DNA from: Synechococcus sp. JA-3-3Ab
GTDB taxonomy: Bacteria; Cyanobacteriota; Cyanobacteriia; Thermostichales; Thermostichaceae
Length of the DNA: 64,000 nt
NCBI RefSeq assembly: GCF_000013205.1
Contig: NC_007775.1
Location: 1,856,501 to 1,920,500, forward strand
Reading direction: 5' to 3'
A program made the translations under genes and the position numbers. Within the stretch, counting starts at the first letter, position 1, and each line of letters begins with the position of its first letter. The notes under the pieces were generated by a model. The model saw only the letters and a program-made list of their open reading frames with translations, did no database searches and had not been told where the DNA came from. Positions 26,816-37,900 of the stretch are shown one piece after another.

Positions 26816-27553
26816 ATGCTGCCTTCCCTTCTCGATCAAGCTGCCCTCGCTTCCACCCAACATGCCGTTGAGCCGGTGGTCAAAGCCGAAGGGGTGAACC
26901 ACTACTTTGGCGAGGGATCCCTGCGCAAGCAAGTGCTTTTTGACATCAACTTCGTTTTGCAGCCGGGGGAGATCGTGTTGTTGACCGGCCCCTCTGGCTC
27001 CGGCAAGACCACGCTGCTCACGCTCCTGGGAGCTTTGCGCTCGGTGCAAGAGGGCAGCCTGCGGGTGTTGGGGCAGGAGCTGCGGGGCGCTAAGCCCAAC
27101 ACCCTCATCCAGATCCGCCGCCAGGTGGGGTACATCTTCCAGGCCCACAACCTGCTGCGCTCCCTGACGGCGGCCCAAAATGTGCGCATGGCCCTGGAGC
27201 TGCACAACGGCCTTTCTCCTCAACAGGTGCAGCAGCAGGCAGAAGCGATGCTGGCGGCGGTGGGTTTGGGGGATCGCGTCCACTACTACCCGGAGCAGCT
27301 TTCGGGAGGGCAGAAGCAGCGGGTAGCCATCGCGCGGGCCCTGGTCAGCCACCCCAAGTTGGTGCTGGCCGACGAGCCGACCGCAGCCCTGGACAGCAAG
27401 TCGGGCCGCGAGGTGGTGACCCTGATGGAGAAGTTGGCGCGAGAGCAGGGCTGCACCATCCTCATGGTGACCCACGACAACCGCATCCTCGACATTGCCG
27501 ACCGGGTGTTGCACATGGAGGATGGCCGCCTGGAGAGCCAGGTTGTTGCCTAG
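26816..27553 (+). CDS. DevA-like ABC exporter ATP-binding protein
   Basis: A 245-residue MacB/LolD-class ATPase: Walker A GPSGSGKTTLL, IFQAHNLLRSLTAAQNVRMAL, signature LSGGQKQRVAIARALV, Walker B LVLADEPTAALD and MVTHDNRILDIADRVLHMED. It powers the DevB-DevC exporter. It follows devC after a 178-bp gap, larger than usual within such units, containing one weak 34-codon frame I do not support as a gene. Its TAG overlaps the last codons of the convergent fcl gene by four bases. Confidence 0.9.
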   Translation: MLPSLLDQAALASTQHAVEPVVKAEGVNHYFGEGSLRKQVLFDINFVLQPGEIVLLTGPSGSGKTTLLTLLGALRSVQEGSLRVLGQELRGAKPNTLIQIRRQVGYIFQAHNLLRSLTAAQNVRMALELHNGLSPQQVQQQAEAMLAAVGLGDRVHYYPEQLSGGQKQRVAIARALVSHPKLVLADEPTAALDSKSGREVVTLMEKLAREQGCTILMVTHDNRILDIADRVLHMEDGRLESQVVA

Positions 27554-28518
27554 TTTGCCGGGGCGTGGCGGCGGTACCACTCGATGGTGCGCTGCAGCCC
27601 CTCCCGCAGGCTCACCTTGGCCACAAAACCTATCCTCTCGCGGGCTTTGGAGACGTCCAAGCAGCGGCGCGGCTGGCCGTTGGGCCTGTCGGTTTGCCAG
27701 CGGATCTCGCCCCGAAACTCCATCAGCTCGCAGATGAGGGCGATGAGATCCCGAATGGAGATCTCCTCGCCGGTGCCCAAATTGAGTGGCTCAGGGCTGT
27801 TGTAGAGCTGGGTGGCCAGGAGAATTCCCCGAGCCGCATCTTCGGCGTAGAAAAACTCGCGGGTGGGGCTGCCATCTCCCCACACCTCGACGTAGTTCTG
27901 GCCCCGCTGCTGGGCTTCATGCACCTTGCGGATCAAGGCCGGGATCACGTGGGAGCTTTCCGGATCGAAGTTGTCCATGGGGCCGTAGAGGTTTACCGGC
28001 AGGAGGTAGATGCCGTTGAAGCCGTACTGCTGCCGGTAGGCCTGCAGTTGCACCAGCAGGGCTTTCTTGGCGATGCCGTAGGGGGCGTTGGTCTCCTCCG
28101 GGTAGCCGTTCCAGAGATCTTCTTCCTTGAAGGGGACGGGGGTGAACTTGGGATAGGCGCAGATGGTGCCCACGCAGACAAACTTCTCCACCCCCGCCAG
28201 GTAGGCGGCGTGGATGAGCTGGGATCCCATGATCAGGTTGTCGTAGAAGAGCTCCGCCGGCTTGGCCTGGTTGAGGCCGATGCCGCCCACATGGGCCGCC
28301 AAATGGATGACGACATCTTGTCCCTGCACCACCTCTTGGCAGACCTCCCAGCGGCGCAGGTCGTGGGTGCGGGAGCGTGGGATCCGCACCTGCTCCGGCT
28401 TGACCCCCAGGAGTTGCAACTGCTGCAGGACGTGTTTGCCCAAAAAGCCGCTCCCTCCGGTAAGCAAGATGCGCTTTTGGCTGAGATCGATGGCACTGGA
28501 CAAGCTGTTGGGCGTCAT
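27550..28518 (-). CDS. fcl: GDP-L-fucose synthase
   Basis: A short-chain dehydrogenase of 322 residues that makes GDP-L-fucose from GDP-4-keto-6-deoxymannose by epimerisation and reduction. ILLTGGSGFLGKHVLQQL binds NADP(H). VGTICAYP and NAPYGIAKKALLVQ contain the Ser/Tyr/Lys catalytic set, and PVNLYGPMDNFDPESSHVIP is diagnostic of the Fcl/WcaG group. The product feeds polysaccharide or glycolipid synthesis. GDP-mannose dehydratase (gmd), its usual partner, is not in the window. Confidence 0.92.
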   Translation of the reverse strand: MTPNSLSSAIDLSQKRILLTGGSGFLGKHVLQQLQLLGVKPEQVRIPRSRTHDLRRWEVCQEVVQGQDVVIHLAAHVGGIGLNQAKPAELFYDNLIMGSQLIHAAYLAGVEKFVCVGTICAYPKFTPVPFKEEDLWNGYPEETNAPYGIAKKALLVQLQAYRQQYGFNGIYLLPVNLYGPMDNFDPESSHVIPALIRKVHEAQQRGQNYVEVWGDGSPTREFFYAEDAARGILLATQLYNSPEPLNLGTGEEISIRDLIALICELMEFRGEIRWQTDRPNGQPRRCLDVSKARERIGFVAKVSLREGLQRTIEWYRRHAPAN

Positions 28519-28568
28519 GGCTGGCGCGGAAAATCCCCGGCTTTCATTATGGGGTAAGGCGGCAGCTT

Positions 28569-31220
28569 CTAACTGCCCAAGCCTGAAGACAGCTCTGCCT
28601 GTAGCCGCTCCTGGGCCACCTGCAGGGCTTGGGCCAGTTTCTCTGGCTGTTTGCCGCCGGCCTGGGCCAGGTTGGGCCGCCCACCGCCACCGCCGCCTGT
28701 CAGCTTGGCGATCTCGCCGATAAAGGAGCCCGCTTTGAGACCAAGTTTCTGCACCGCCGGGCTAAAAGCCGCAACCAGGCTGACCTTGCCAGCTTCCGGC
28801 ACCGATCCCAGCACCACTGCCCCTTCTCCCAGTTTGTGGAGCAGATGTTCGGCAGCAGTTTTCAGCGCCTCGGGGGGAGTGGATCCCAGTTCCGCCGCCA
28901 AGATCTGCAGATTGCCAACAGCTACAGCCTGGGGCAGGAGCCGCTCTGCCTGCAGCAAGGCCAATTGGCTGCGCGCCTCCTCGAGCGCCCTCTGGGCGGC
29001 CTTCAGCTCCGCCTGCAAAGCCGCCACCCGCTCCGGGATCTCCTGGGGCTTGGCCTTGAATTGGGCGCTCAGCTCCCGCACGACGCTATCCCGCTCGTTT
29101 AGGTATTCCAGCACCGCCGGCCCAGCTACCGCCTCGATGCGGCGGATCCCGGCCGCTACGCCACTCTCGGAGATGATCTTGAACAGGCCGATCTCGGCAG
29201 TGTTGCTGACGTGGGTGCCGCCACAGAGCTCCATTGACACCCCCGGAAAGTCAACCACCCGTACCTCGGCCCCGTATTTTTCCCCAAACATGGCGATTGC
29301 CCCTCTGGCTTTGGCCTCGGCCAGGGGCATGATGGAGACTTGCGCAGGATGGGCCTCGGCAATCCAGGTGTTGACCAGATCCTCAACCTGCTGCAGCTCT
29401 TCGGGGGTGAGGGGACGCGAGAGGGTAAAGTCGAAACGCAGCCGGTCAAAAGCCACTAGAGATCCCGCCTGGCTAATAGAGGGATCGACAACCTTTTTCA
29501 GGGCTGCCTGCAGCAGGTGGGTGGCTGTGTGGTGGGCCTGGGCGCGCCGCCGGCAGGCCAGGTCAATCTGGGCCTGCACCGGATCCCCCACCCGCAGGAT
29601 CCCCCGTTCTACCCAGCCAAAGTGGACAAACAGATCCCCCCGCTTCTGCACATCCTCCACCCGCACCAACACTCCGTCGCCGGCCAGGTAGCCGCGATCC
29701 CCGATTTGGCCCCCGGACTCCGCATAAAAAGGCGTGCGATCCAAAACCACCTGCACCGACTGCCCGGCCTCTACCTGGGGCACCGACTTCCCTTCCACCA
29801 GCAGGGCCTCCACCACGCCGCGGGCAGAAGACTGGCTGTAGCCCAAAAACTCCGTCTCGATTAAAAACTCGGCCAGCTCGTCCAGGGATCCCTGGGCCGT
29901 GACGTCGAGGGTTTGGTGGGCGGCGCGGGCCCGCTGCCGCTGTTTTTCCATCTCTTGCTCGAAGCCCTGCACATCCACGCTAAAGCCGCGCTCCTGGGCA
30001 ATTTCCTGGGTCAGCTCCAACGGGAAGCCGTAGGTGTCGAAGAGCTTGAAGGCGTCGGCACCCGAGATCTGCTTGGGCGCGCCACTGGCCGTGACGTTGG
30101 CAAACAGATCAAACAGCAGCCGTTCCCCCCGCTCCAGGGTCTTGAGAAACTGCTCCTCTTCCCGCTGCAGCTCGGCCTTGATCACCGCCTCCCGCTCCCG
30201 CACCTCCGGATAGGCGGCCTCCGCCAACTGGATGGCCGTCTCCACCACCGGCAGGGTAAAGGGCTCGCCGATCCCCAAGAGGCGCCCGTGGCGCACCATC
30301 CGCCGGATCAGCCGCCGCAGCACATAGCCCCGGTCCACGTTGGAGGGGATCACCCCATCGGCAATGAGATGCATCACCGCCCGCGCGTGATCCCCAATTA
30401 CCTTGAGGGAGACTTTCTGCTCGGGGCTGGCCTGGAAGTAGTCCACCCGGGCAATCTCGGCCGCCTTCTGCACAATAGGGAAGATCAAATCGGTCTCATA
30501 GTTGTTGGGGACTCCCTGCAGCACCTGAGCCAGCCGCTCCAGTCCCAGGCCGGTGTCGATGTTTTGCCTGGCCAAGGGAGTGAGGCGGCCCTCGCTGTCC
30601 CGGTTCAGCTCCATGAACACCAGGTTGTAGATCTCCAAAAAGCGAGAGTCGTCCCCTAGGTCGATCTGCTCATCCCCCAGCTCCGGCTTGAAGTCGTAGT
30701 AGATCTCCGAGCAAGGGCCACAGGGGCCGGTGGGGCCGGCAGCCCAGAAGTTGTCCTCCTCCCCCATGCGCCGGATGCGGTGGGGTGGGATCCCGATCGC
30801 ATCGCGCCAGAGGGCAAAGGCCTCCTCATCTTCTCGAAAGACGCTCACCACCAGGCGCTCCGGCGGCAGGCCAAACACCTCTGTCACCAGCTCCCAGGCC
30901 CAGGTGATGGCTTCTTTTTTGAAGTAGTCGCCAAAGCTGAAGTTGCCCAGCATCTCAAAAAACGTGTGGTGGCGGGCCGTCCGTCCCACGTTCTCGATGT
31001 CGTTGGTGCGCACGCATTTCTGGGCAGTCGTGACCCGTGGGTACTGTGGATCCTGATGGCCGAGGAAAATCGGCTTGAAGGGCAGCATGCCGGCGATGGT
31101 CAGCAGCACCGTCGGATCCTCCGGCACCAAGGAGGCGCTGGGCAATACCTGATGGCCCCGCTGGGCGTAGAAATCCAGAAAAGCCTGCCGGATGGCGGCA
31201 CCGGAGAAGGATGGAGACAT
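28569..31220 (-). CDS. alaS: Alanyl-tRNA synthetase
   Basis: The protein has about 883 residues, full length for the family. Class II catalytic core at the N-terminus ([67 protein letters not shown]), editing domain with [12 protein letters not shown] and [13 protein letters not shown] zinc ligands, and a C-terminal DHHA1-like domain with [17 protein letters not shown]. The ATG at 31220 is used; a TTG lies two codons upstream. The leader region holds a perfect eight-base-pair hairpin at 31305-31326. Confidence 0.98.
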   Translation of the reverse strand: MSPSFSGAAIRQAFLDFYAQRGHQVLPSASLVPEDPTVLLTIAGMLPFKPIFLGHQDPQYPRVTTAQKCVRTNDIENVGRTARHHTFFEMLGNFSFGDYFKKEAITWAWELVTEVFGLPPERLVVSVFREDEEAFALWRDAIGIPPHRIRRMGEEDNFWAAGPTGPCGPCSEIYYDFKPELGDEQIDLGDDSRFLEIYNLVFMELNRDSEGRLTPLARQNIDTGLGLERLAQVLQGVPNNYETDLIFPIVQKAAEIARVDYFQASPEQKVSLKVIGDHARAVMHLIADGVIPSNVDRGYVLRRLIRRMVRHGRLLGIGEPFTLPVVETAIQLAEAAYPEVREREAVIKAELQREEEQFLKTLERGERLLFDLFANVTASGAPKQISGADAFKLFDTYGFPLELTQEIAQERGFSVDVQGFEQEMEKQRQRARAAHQTLDVTAQGSLDELAEFLIETEFLGYSQSSARGVVEALLVEGKSVPQVEAGQSVQVVLDRTPFYAESGGQIGDRGYLAGDGVLVRVEDVQKRGDLFVHFGWVERGILRVGDPVQAQIDLACRRRAQAHHTATHLLQAALKKVVDPSISQAGSLVAFDRLRFDFTLSRPLTPEELQQVEDLVNTWIAEAHPAQVSIMPLAEAKARGAIAMFGEKYGAEVRVVDFPGVSMELCGGTHVSNTAEIGLFKIISESGVAAGIRRIEAVAGPAVLEYLNERDSVVRELSAQFKAKPQEIPERVAALQAELKAAQRALEEARSQLALLQAERLLPQAVAVGNLQILAAELGSTPPEALKTAAEHLLHKLGEGAVVLGSVPEAGKVSLVAAFSPAVQKLGLKAGSFIGEIAKLTGGGGGGRPNLAQAGGKQPEKLAQALQVAQERLQAELSSGLGS

Positions 31221-31304
31221 GGCCAAGGCAAAGGGTAACTGTATTGATCAATTCTAGGTTTTTTGGCTCTGGGGCAGTTGAACTCCCGCTCTCGGATGGG
31301 GCCA

Positions 31305-31326
31305 GTGTCGCTCCCCAAAGCGACAC
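31305..31326 (-). promoter_or_regulatory. Perfect inverted repeat in the alaS / kinase divergent region
   Basis: GTGTCGCT and AGCGACAC flank a six-base loop, 79 bases before the alaS ATG and about 180 bases before the kinase gene. No T-run follows on either strand, so it is not a classical terminator. It may be an operator or a leader RNA hairpin. The function is inferred from position only. Confidence 0.35.
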
Positions 31327-31506
31327 AATCTAAGCGATTTCTCTGATTGAGCCCAAGTGGGCAAACGCTAGGATCAGCCTGTTCGAGGCGGATGCGCAAG
31401 ATTTTTCTCTCCTTGGTCTAGGCTAGATGTATCTCTGGCAACTTGCTTGCCCGCCCATCGGCCCCGTCTCGGTTACCTAGACGTCAGCCGGTAGCGCTTG
31501 AATGAT

Positions 31507-33180
31507 ATGCCCAACTGCTACTGCCTCAATCCGGACTGTCTGCGGCCGGAAAATCCCCCGGCTGCCTCCACCTGTGCCTTCTGCGGGCAGCCGCTGCTGC
31601 TGCGCAATCGCTATCGCGCCTTCAAGCGTCTGGGGCAGGGGGGATTTGGCGCCACCTTCTTGGCCCGCGATGAGGACATGCCCTCCAAGCCCTGGCGGGT
31701 GATCAAGCAGTTGCGCCCGGCTGAAAATTCGCCCCAACTGGCCAGGCTGGCGGAGGAACTGTTTAACCGCGAGGCCGAGGTGTTGGAGCGCCTGGGGGAG
31801 CACTCGCAAATCCCCAAGCTCTACGCCCACTTCCAAGAAGGCGGCAAATTCTACTTGGTGCAGGAGTTTATTGAGGGGATCACGCTTGCCCAGGAGATGC
31901 GGCGCAACGGGCCTTTTTCCGAAGAACAGGCTCGGCAGGTGATGCAGGAGGTGCTGCTCATCCTCAGCTATGTCCACAGCCACAACACCGTCCACCGCGA
32001 CATCAAGCCGGCCAACCTGATTCGCCGCAAAGAAGATGGCCGCCTGGTGCTAATCGACTTTGGGGCGGTGAAGCAGCTTGGGCCAGGCCACACGTTGTCG
32101 GAGGAGGGAACGGCCATTCGCTCCCTGGGCTTTTCTCCGCCGGAGCAGATGGCCGGCCAGGCGGTAGGCCCCGCCAGCGATCTCTACGCGCTGGCCGCCA
32201 CCTGCCTCAACTTGATGACCCTGGAGTCGCCGGCCAAGTTTTACGACCACAACACGGGCCAATGGGATTGGTCGGATCGCCTGCAGCTCAGCCCCGAGTT
32301 CGACGCCATTTTGCGCCGCATGCTGCACCCGGTTATCAGCCAGCGCTTTGCCACGGCTACCGAGGCGTTGCGGGCTCTGCAAGGGATCCCGGTGCAGGAG
32401 GGCCCGCCTTCCTCGCCGGTCATCTTGCCCCCTTCTCCCTTGACTGCCGGCTCCAGCCCGTTGCTGATCTCCGACCATTGGACCAGACGCCGTTCAACCT
32501 CTCCCCCCCCTGCCCGAACAGATGGGTTCTCGCCTACGCCGCTCCCTCGGCCCGGCGCGGGAGACATGCTGCCCCTGGGATCGGTTCCCACCGGCTGGGG
32601 GAGCACCACCGGTTTTACCCAACTGGGCCAAGCCAGCCGCATCACCGGCGGCGGGCAGATCAAGCCAGCCACCCCGCCGCGCATCCCGTCTTTGGCGGGG
32701 GCGGATCTGCGGGGCAAGTCTTTTGCCAACCAGAACTTAGCCGGTTACGACTTGCGCTGCGCCGACCTGCGGGGGGCCGATTTTTCGGGGGCCAACCTGC
32801 AGGGAGCCGATCTGCGCGGGATCCGCTTCAACACACCGCAACCCCGCTGGCTGCGCTTTTTGAGCCGGCTCCTCGGCTCGGCCAAAACCTTGGGCGAGAT
32901 CCTAGCAGGCCTGGGAGGGCTCTTGGGAGCCGGGAGCCTGGCGTTTTTGCTCGTCCATCTCGCCACGCGCAATGTGGTTTATGCCTTGGGGGCGGCTGGG
33001 ATGGCTTTGGTGGTAGCCGGGTCGGTGCTCTGGTCTGCAGGCGGCAGAACTTCCCTGCCACGCCAAGCCGAAGAAAAGGGCAAGCGCTTCACCAGCTTTT
33101 ACAAAGCGGATCTGCGAGGGGCACAGATGGATAGGAAGCTGCGGGAGTTCGCCCGCCGCCAGGGTGCCATCTTGAGCTAG
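31507..33180 (+). CDS. SpkB-like serine/threonine protein kinase with zinc ribbon and pentapeptide repeats
   Basis: The N-terminus has a Cys motif (CYCLNPDC...CAFCG, residues 4-27), then a Hanks-type kinase: P-loop GQGGFGATFLA, catalytic Lys in RVIKQL, HRDIKPANL and IDFGAVKQL, with SPPEQMAGQAVGPASDLYAL as the activation/APE region. A Pro/Ser-rich linker leads to pentapeptide repeats (LAGYDLRCADLRGADFSGAN and on). Two hydrophobic spans follow (LAGLGGLLGAGSLAFLLVHL, VYALGAAGMALVVAGSVLW) and a short last pentapeptide piece. This matches the cyanobacterial SpkB layout, linked to stress and motility signalling. The ATG at 31507 begins directly before the Cys motif; a TTG lies three codons earlier. 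Confidence 0.88.
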   Translation: MPNCYCLNPDCLRPENPPAASTCAFCGQPLLLRNRYRAFKRLGQGGFGATFLARDEDMPSKPWRVIKQLRPAENSPQLARLAEELFNREAEVLERLGEHSQIPKLYAHFQEGGKFYLVQEFIEGITLAQEMRRNGPFSEEQARQVMQEVLLILSYVHSHNTVHRDIKPANLIRRKEDGRLVLIDFGAVKQLGPGHTLSEEGTAIRSLGFSPPEQMAGQAVGPASDLYALAATCLNLMTLESPAKFYDHNTGQWDWSDRLQLSPEFDAILRRMLHPVISQRFATATEALRALQGIPVQEGPPSSPVILPPSPLTAGSSPLLISDHWTRRRSTSPPPARTDGFSPTPLPRPGAGDMLPLGSVPTGWGSTTGFTQLGQASRITGGGQIKPATPPRIPSLAGADLRGKSFANQNLAGYDLRCADLRGADFSGANLQGADLRGIRFNTPQPRWLRFLSRLLGSAKTLGEILAGLGGLLGAGSLAFLLVHLATRNVVYALGAAGMALVVAGSVLWSAGGRTSLPRQAEEKGKRFTSFYKADLRGAQMDRKLREFARRQGAILS

Positions 33181-33198
33181 AGCAGATCCGTTCCCGCC

Positions 33199-33690
33199 TT
33201 AGGCTATGGGAGGAAGGCCTCTGCGGAGGGCCTGGCTCACCTGCTCCGCCAGAGGTCGGCAGGCCACGGCTTTCCCTTGCCGCCGATCCCCTGCCTGGTC
33301 GTAAAAGACGATGCCTTCGGCGCGGGAAAGGCCCAGGGCCAAAAACAGCAGCTCCAAAACCCCAAAGGAGGTGGCCTCTAAGTCCGGCGCTTGCTGCCGA
33401 AGTTCCGCCAGCGTGGCTTGGGCATCTTCCAGGTGGCCAAAGGCCGGGATCCACAGATGGCCGGGGGGCTCGGGTTCTGGGGGGGAGTCCGCCCCGGCGG
33501 AGCTTTCCACCACCCGCACCGTCAGCCAGCCACCATCGGGGTAGCGCAAGGTGGTGTACTGCAGGTGATCCAGGTGTTGGGCCACCTGGGTGAGCACCTC
33601 CGCCACCTGCTGCATCGCCGCTGTCGGGATCCCGTTCTGCGGGGCCTCCTCTACCAGCGTTGCTGCCTGGGCCGCCAGACTAGATACCAT
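33199..33690 (-). CDS. Conserved hypothetical protein
   Basis: A 163-residue soluble protein from the ATG at 33690 (MVSSLAAQAATLVEEAP). It contains a central beta-rich part (LQYTTLRYPDGGWLTVRVVE) and an Ala/Leu-rich helical part (GVLELLFLALGLSRAEGIVF). No catalytic motif or membrane span is clear. It is convergent with the kinase gene (18 bases between them) and starts about 50 bases from tRNA-Asp. I do not recognise the family. Confidence 0.6.
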   Translation of the reverse strand: MVSSLAAQAATLVEEAPQNGIPTAAMQQVAEVLTQVAQHLDHLQYTTLRYPDGGWLTVRVVESSAGADSPPEPEPPGHLWIPAFGHLEDAQATLAELRQQAPDLEATSFGVLELLFLALGLSRAEGIVFYDQAGDRRQGKAVACRPLAEQVSQALRRGLPPIA

Positions 33691-33739
33691 GATTGACAAC
33701 CATCCTCATCTAAGTTCAGAATAGGTATTCGCAGCTCCT

Positions 33740-33813
33740 GGGGCTGTAGTTCAATTGGTTAGAGCACCGCCCTGTCACGGCGGAAGTTGCGGGTTCGAGC
33801 CCCGTCAGCCCCG
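33740..33813 (+). tRNA. tRNA-Asp (anticodon GUC)
   Basis: 74 nt. GGGGCTG pairs with CAGCCCC, followed by discriminator G. The D arm is AGTTCAATTGGTTAGAGC, the anticodon arm CCGCC-CTGTCAC-GGCGG with anticodon GTC, and the T arm has GGGTTCGAGCCCC. CCA is not encoded. Confidence 0.97.
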
Positions 33814-33896
33814 TACCTGTTAGGAACACTGTAGCCTACATCGGCAAGCGGGTCAGCCCTGCTATTATAGGTACCTTGCTCCGTTAGGGTAGGGAG

Positions 33897-34958
33897 ATGT
33901 GTGCCTTGCGGTATCTGCGCCCGGATTTGCTTCACCTCAAGCCCTATGATGCCGTGCCGCCCCAAGCTGCCGACAAGTTGGATGCAAACGAGTTTCCCTG
34001 GGATTGGCCGGTGGGCTTCAAGCAGAAACTCTCCCTCCTCTGGGAAAAAGGGATCCCCAGCAACCGCTACCCCGATGCTCATCACCAGGGCCTCAAGCAG
34101 GCCATCGCCGCCTATGCCGGGGCAGATCCGGCCCAGATTAGCCTGGGCAACGGTTCCGACGAGCTAATCCGCTCCCTGCTCATCGCCACCTGTGTGGGCG
34201 AGCGGGGCAGCGTTTTGGTTGCAGAGCCCACCTTTTCCATGTACGCCATCCTAGCCCAGAGCCTGGGGATCCCGGTGGTGCGGGTGCCCCGCCATCCCGA
34301 GACGTTTGCTCTGGATCTGGGGCGGTGTCAACAGGCCGTAGCGGAGCAGCGGGTGCGGGTGGTGTGCTTGGTAGATCCCAATTCGCCCACCGGCAATGGC
34401 CTGAGCACCGCTGAGTGGGAGTGGGTTGAAGGGTTGCCCGCCGAGATTTTGGTGATCCTCGATGAGGCCTATTTTGAGTTCAGCCAGCACACGGCCCTGC
34501 CCAAGCTGGCGGAGCACCCCAACTGGGTTATCTTGCGCACCTTCTCCAAAGCCTTTCGCCTGGCAGCTCACCGGGTGGGCTATGCCATCGGCCATCCGCA
34601 GCTTATCCAGGTGCTGGACTCCATCCGCCTGCCCTACAATCTCTCGGCCATCTCCCAGTGGGCCGTTCAGATCGCCCTGGAACATGCCGAGGAGTTTTTG
34701 GCCGACCTACCCCTCATCCGTCAGGAACGAGATGCCCTCTACCAAGCCCTGCAGGAACTGCCGGGGGTGCGGGTGTGGCCCAGCCAGGCCAATTTTCTCT
34801 ACTTCCGGGTGGCAGGATGGGATCCCCAGGATCTGCAGCGGGCCTGGCAAGAGCTGGGAACTTGTGTGCGCTGTACCGGCGGCGGGCTGCGCCTAACGGT
34901 GGGCACCCCTGAAGAAAACCAACGCGCCCTGGAGCGGCTGCGGCAGATCTTGCGGTAG
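33897..34958 (+). CDS. hisC: Histidinol-phosphate aminotransferase
   Basis: A 353-residue class I/II PLP aminotransferase. KLDANEFPWDWP and ISLGNGSDELIRSL open the fold, LVDPNSPTGNGLS and ILDEAYFEFS hold the conserved Asn and Asp, RTFSKAFRLAAHRVGYAIG contains the PLP lysine, and the C-terminal RCTGGGLRLTVGTPEENQ the substrate Arg. The residues fit HisC, acting in histidine synthesis. The ATG at 33897 is directly preceded by GGGAG with almost no spacer, so a TTG at 33906, eight bases or so further, may be the true start. Confidence 0.92.
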   Translation: MCALRYLRPDLLHLKPYDAVPPQAADKLDANEFPWDWPVGFKQKLSLLWEKGIPSNRYPDAHHQGLKQAIAAYAGADPAQISLGNGSDELIRSLLIATCVGERGSVLVAEPTFSMYAILAQSLGIPVVRVPRHPETFALDLGRCQQAVAEQRVRVVCLVDPNSPTGNGLSTAEWEWVEGLPAEILVILDEAYFEFSQHTALPKLAEHPNWVILRTFSKAFRLAAHRVGYAIGHPQLIQVLDSIRLPYNLSAISQWAVQIALEHAEEFLADLPLIRQERDALYQALQELPGVRVWPSQANFLYFRVAGWDPQDLQRAWQELGTCVRCTGGGLRLTVGTPEENQRALERLRQILR

Positions 34959-34981
34959 TTGGCTCTACTTCCAACTCCTTC

Positions 34982-37900
34982 TCAACCTGGGCCGAGCAAT
35001 CGCTGAATCAGGCTATGAACTTGCTGGAGCTGCCTCTCGTTGAGCCGCTTCAGTTCCTCGCGGATTGCCACTTGCAGTCTCTGAGCTTCAGTTTGCTCCC
35101 GCTGCAGCAGCCAACTTTGAACAGGGCTGGGGTGCTCCACGAAGTCATGTGGCCAGGGATCCCATTCCTCCAGCTCGGGCTCTGCCTGGGGCAGTTGCTC
35201 ACGCCAGCGCTCTTGAGCGCGGCTAAACTCCTCCGCCAAAAGATCGGTCGGTCGTCCCTCCGCCTGCAGAGAATCTCTGTACTTCTTGTGAACCAAAAGC
35301 CAGCGCTGCCGAATCTGAGAGCGTTGCCATCTTGGGATTCTACCGATTCTGTTTTCAGCAAAGCGCTCATAAAACCTGAGCGCATCTCGGTAGCAGCCCA
35401 GTCGCTCGTAGGCTAGGCCCACCTCCAGCGGCTGCAGCCACCAAGCGTGCTCCCCGCGCACACTGCTTACCACTTCCTGCAGAAAATCCCGCAGTCCAGG
35501 GAGCTTCCACCTCAGCTCATCCCAGTTGGTTTCCATGTCTCGAGCCATGCTGGCCACCAACTCGTAGTCATGTCCGCGCTGCCACGCCTGTGGGTGGGCC
35601 TGAACCACTTCCCAAAGCCTGCACCACTCGCGGCGCCGGATCAGGATTCGCAGCAGCAGCGGCCACTCTTTCAAGCGCTCCAGGCTGAGAATGACGTCGT
35701 TGATGTACTCCTCCCACTCGCCCGCGAGGGGACGTCCCGCCTCCTGCCATTTGCTGACCACTGCTGCGTCCTGCCGGTCTTTGGATAGCCACCTCACCTG
35801 GCCAGGCGGCTTCTCCAATTGGATCTTGGCTCGGTAGTAGCGGGAATGCTCCGTTTGGCCACCTTGATCCCAAATGGCAACTGCCTCCTCAAGTTTTTGT
35901 TGCTGGAAATAACAGATGCCGAGAATCTTGTGATATTGCCCTGCGAACGGCTGCCGCTGGCCAAGAAAGGCCAAACGCTCCCTCAAAGCCTCAAGAGTCT
36001 CTTGCCAAAAAAGTTCACGATCCTCCGGCTTAGGACAAAAAGTCCCTAGGTTATCGAAAACTTCCTCCAGCTCCGCCAAAAACTTCTCCACACAAACCTT
36101 CCAAGTCAGATCCGAATGCTTCGGGCTGACCTCAACGCTCAACCAATCTCGCACTCGAACTATCTGTCGAAAGCGCTCCATGGACTTGGCAGAGCTGCTT
36201 TGGGTTACCACCATCAAATCCACCAGAGGACCGTAGTTAGGGATCTCGGAGCACCTGGCAAAGTGAGTAGAACGATGCTGCTGCAACTCTGACCAAGCTT
36301 TTGCCTTCCAAAAGCACTCCCAGGCTTCTCGGATGAGATTTCTATTGGGTAGGGCGGATCTTTCCAAGCTTAAAAACTGACGGCCTGCAGAAACGTAATC
36401 CCTCTGCAGCTTGAGGATCCAAGCTTGGCATTCCTGTTCTAATTTCTGGTTGCCTGCCTGCCGAGCAAAGGCGCGCGCATCTTCCAAGAGCTCAGGATTT
36501 CCCTCCTCTACCCCTTGCCTAAGAAACCCAAGAGCCAAGTCCAGCACATCCTGTAAGTTTTTATCCGTCCAGTATTGGATGCCAGTGCCTTGAGCGAAGC
36601 CGGCCAGTACAGGCGGATGCGTTTGCCATTGGGATCGATCGGGCTGCAAATGAGAGTGATTGAGCCAAAAGTCAATCTCCAAGGCAGGATCCCAGAATTC
36701 CCGCCAGCCGGCTGCAGTATCCACAACAGCTAAGGCTTCGATGGGGCGGGTAATACCAACGTATAGCTGGTTGAGAAAATAATGTAGTTGCAGGGATACC
36801 TTCTCTGCAGCTTCTTGAGCGTAGTGGTTAAGCCTTCGGCTAAAGTTTTGTCGATAGCAGTCGCCAAACTTGTAGAGAATGATCTTTTTGAACTCCATGC
36901 CCTTGACAGCGGTAACAGTCTGCAGCAGCGCCGGCTTGAGATTTTGCTCCAGCTCTTCGGCAAAAACCCTCTGGAGGTCGGGATCTTGGCGCACGTAGTC
37001 CAGCTCCTCTCCTATAGAACAAGGCAGGATGCAAACTGTACCCGTGCTGTTCCTGAGCATACTCCTCAGCTCATGTTGAGTTAAGTTCTTGTCTTGGCCA
37101 TCCAGTACAAACTTTTGAGCTGGCCTCCCCGGTTCCTGAAAACGCCAAGGCTGCTGTGGGCAAATCCCCCGATCATTGCTAAGAACTCGCCGCCACAAGT
37201 TGATAAGGTTGCTAAAACAAGTAATCTGAGGGCTACAGCGGTAATTATTTTTTAACTCCCGGGGACTTGGAATCTCGAGAGAATGGCCGGGCAACAAGTA
37301 AGCATGGATATGCTCGTAGAGATACCTCCTCAGGGCACCCCAACGAAATCCTGTAGGATTGATAGTTTGCAGAGGATCCCCAGCAAAAGCATAAGGTAAA
37401 CGCTCGATAGCCCAATCCAACTTATATTTTCCCCAGGGGGACAAGCAGAAAACAATATTCAGTTCAAGCTGGGTAAAGTCTTGAACCTCATCACAGAAAA
37501 TGACTGGGTGAATTGATCTAAGAAAACCATTCTGTAACACATCCCTAGCCAAATCTTGATCGTCCCAGTAGCTTCCGTAGGTAGTTCGTTCTTGATAACC
37601 CGGCCAAACTTGCTCGTATATTCGATCAAAGACTTCTACATTTACAGTGCGGTCGGCTTGAGGCAATTCCCGATAGCAATCTGGATCCAAGTAGTCGCTT
37701 ACTCCATAGCCCTTGATCAGAGTACGAATCGTATGCCAAGCTAATTCTACATCACTGCGGCCGCGGTACCAGCTCCGGAATCGATAAAAATTGACATATC
37801 GCTCCGGTTGATAGCGTTCTTGTCTCTCTGGTGGAAGGCAGCTTAACAGGTAGTCCTGGAAGGTGCTAAAGAAAGCTTGACATCGCTCAATTTCCCCTTC

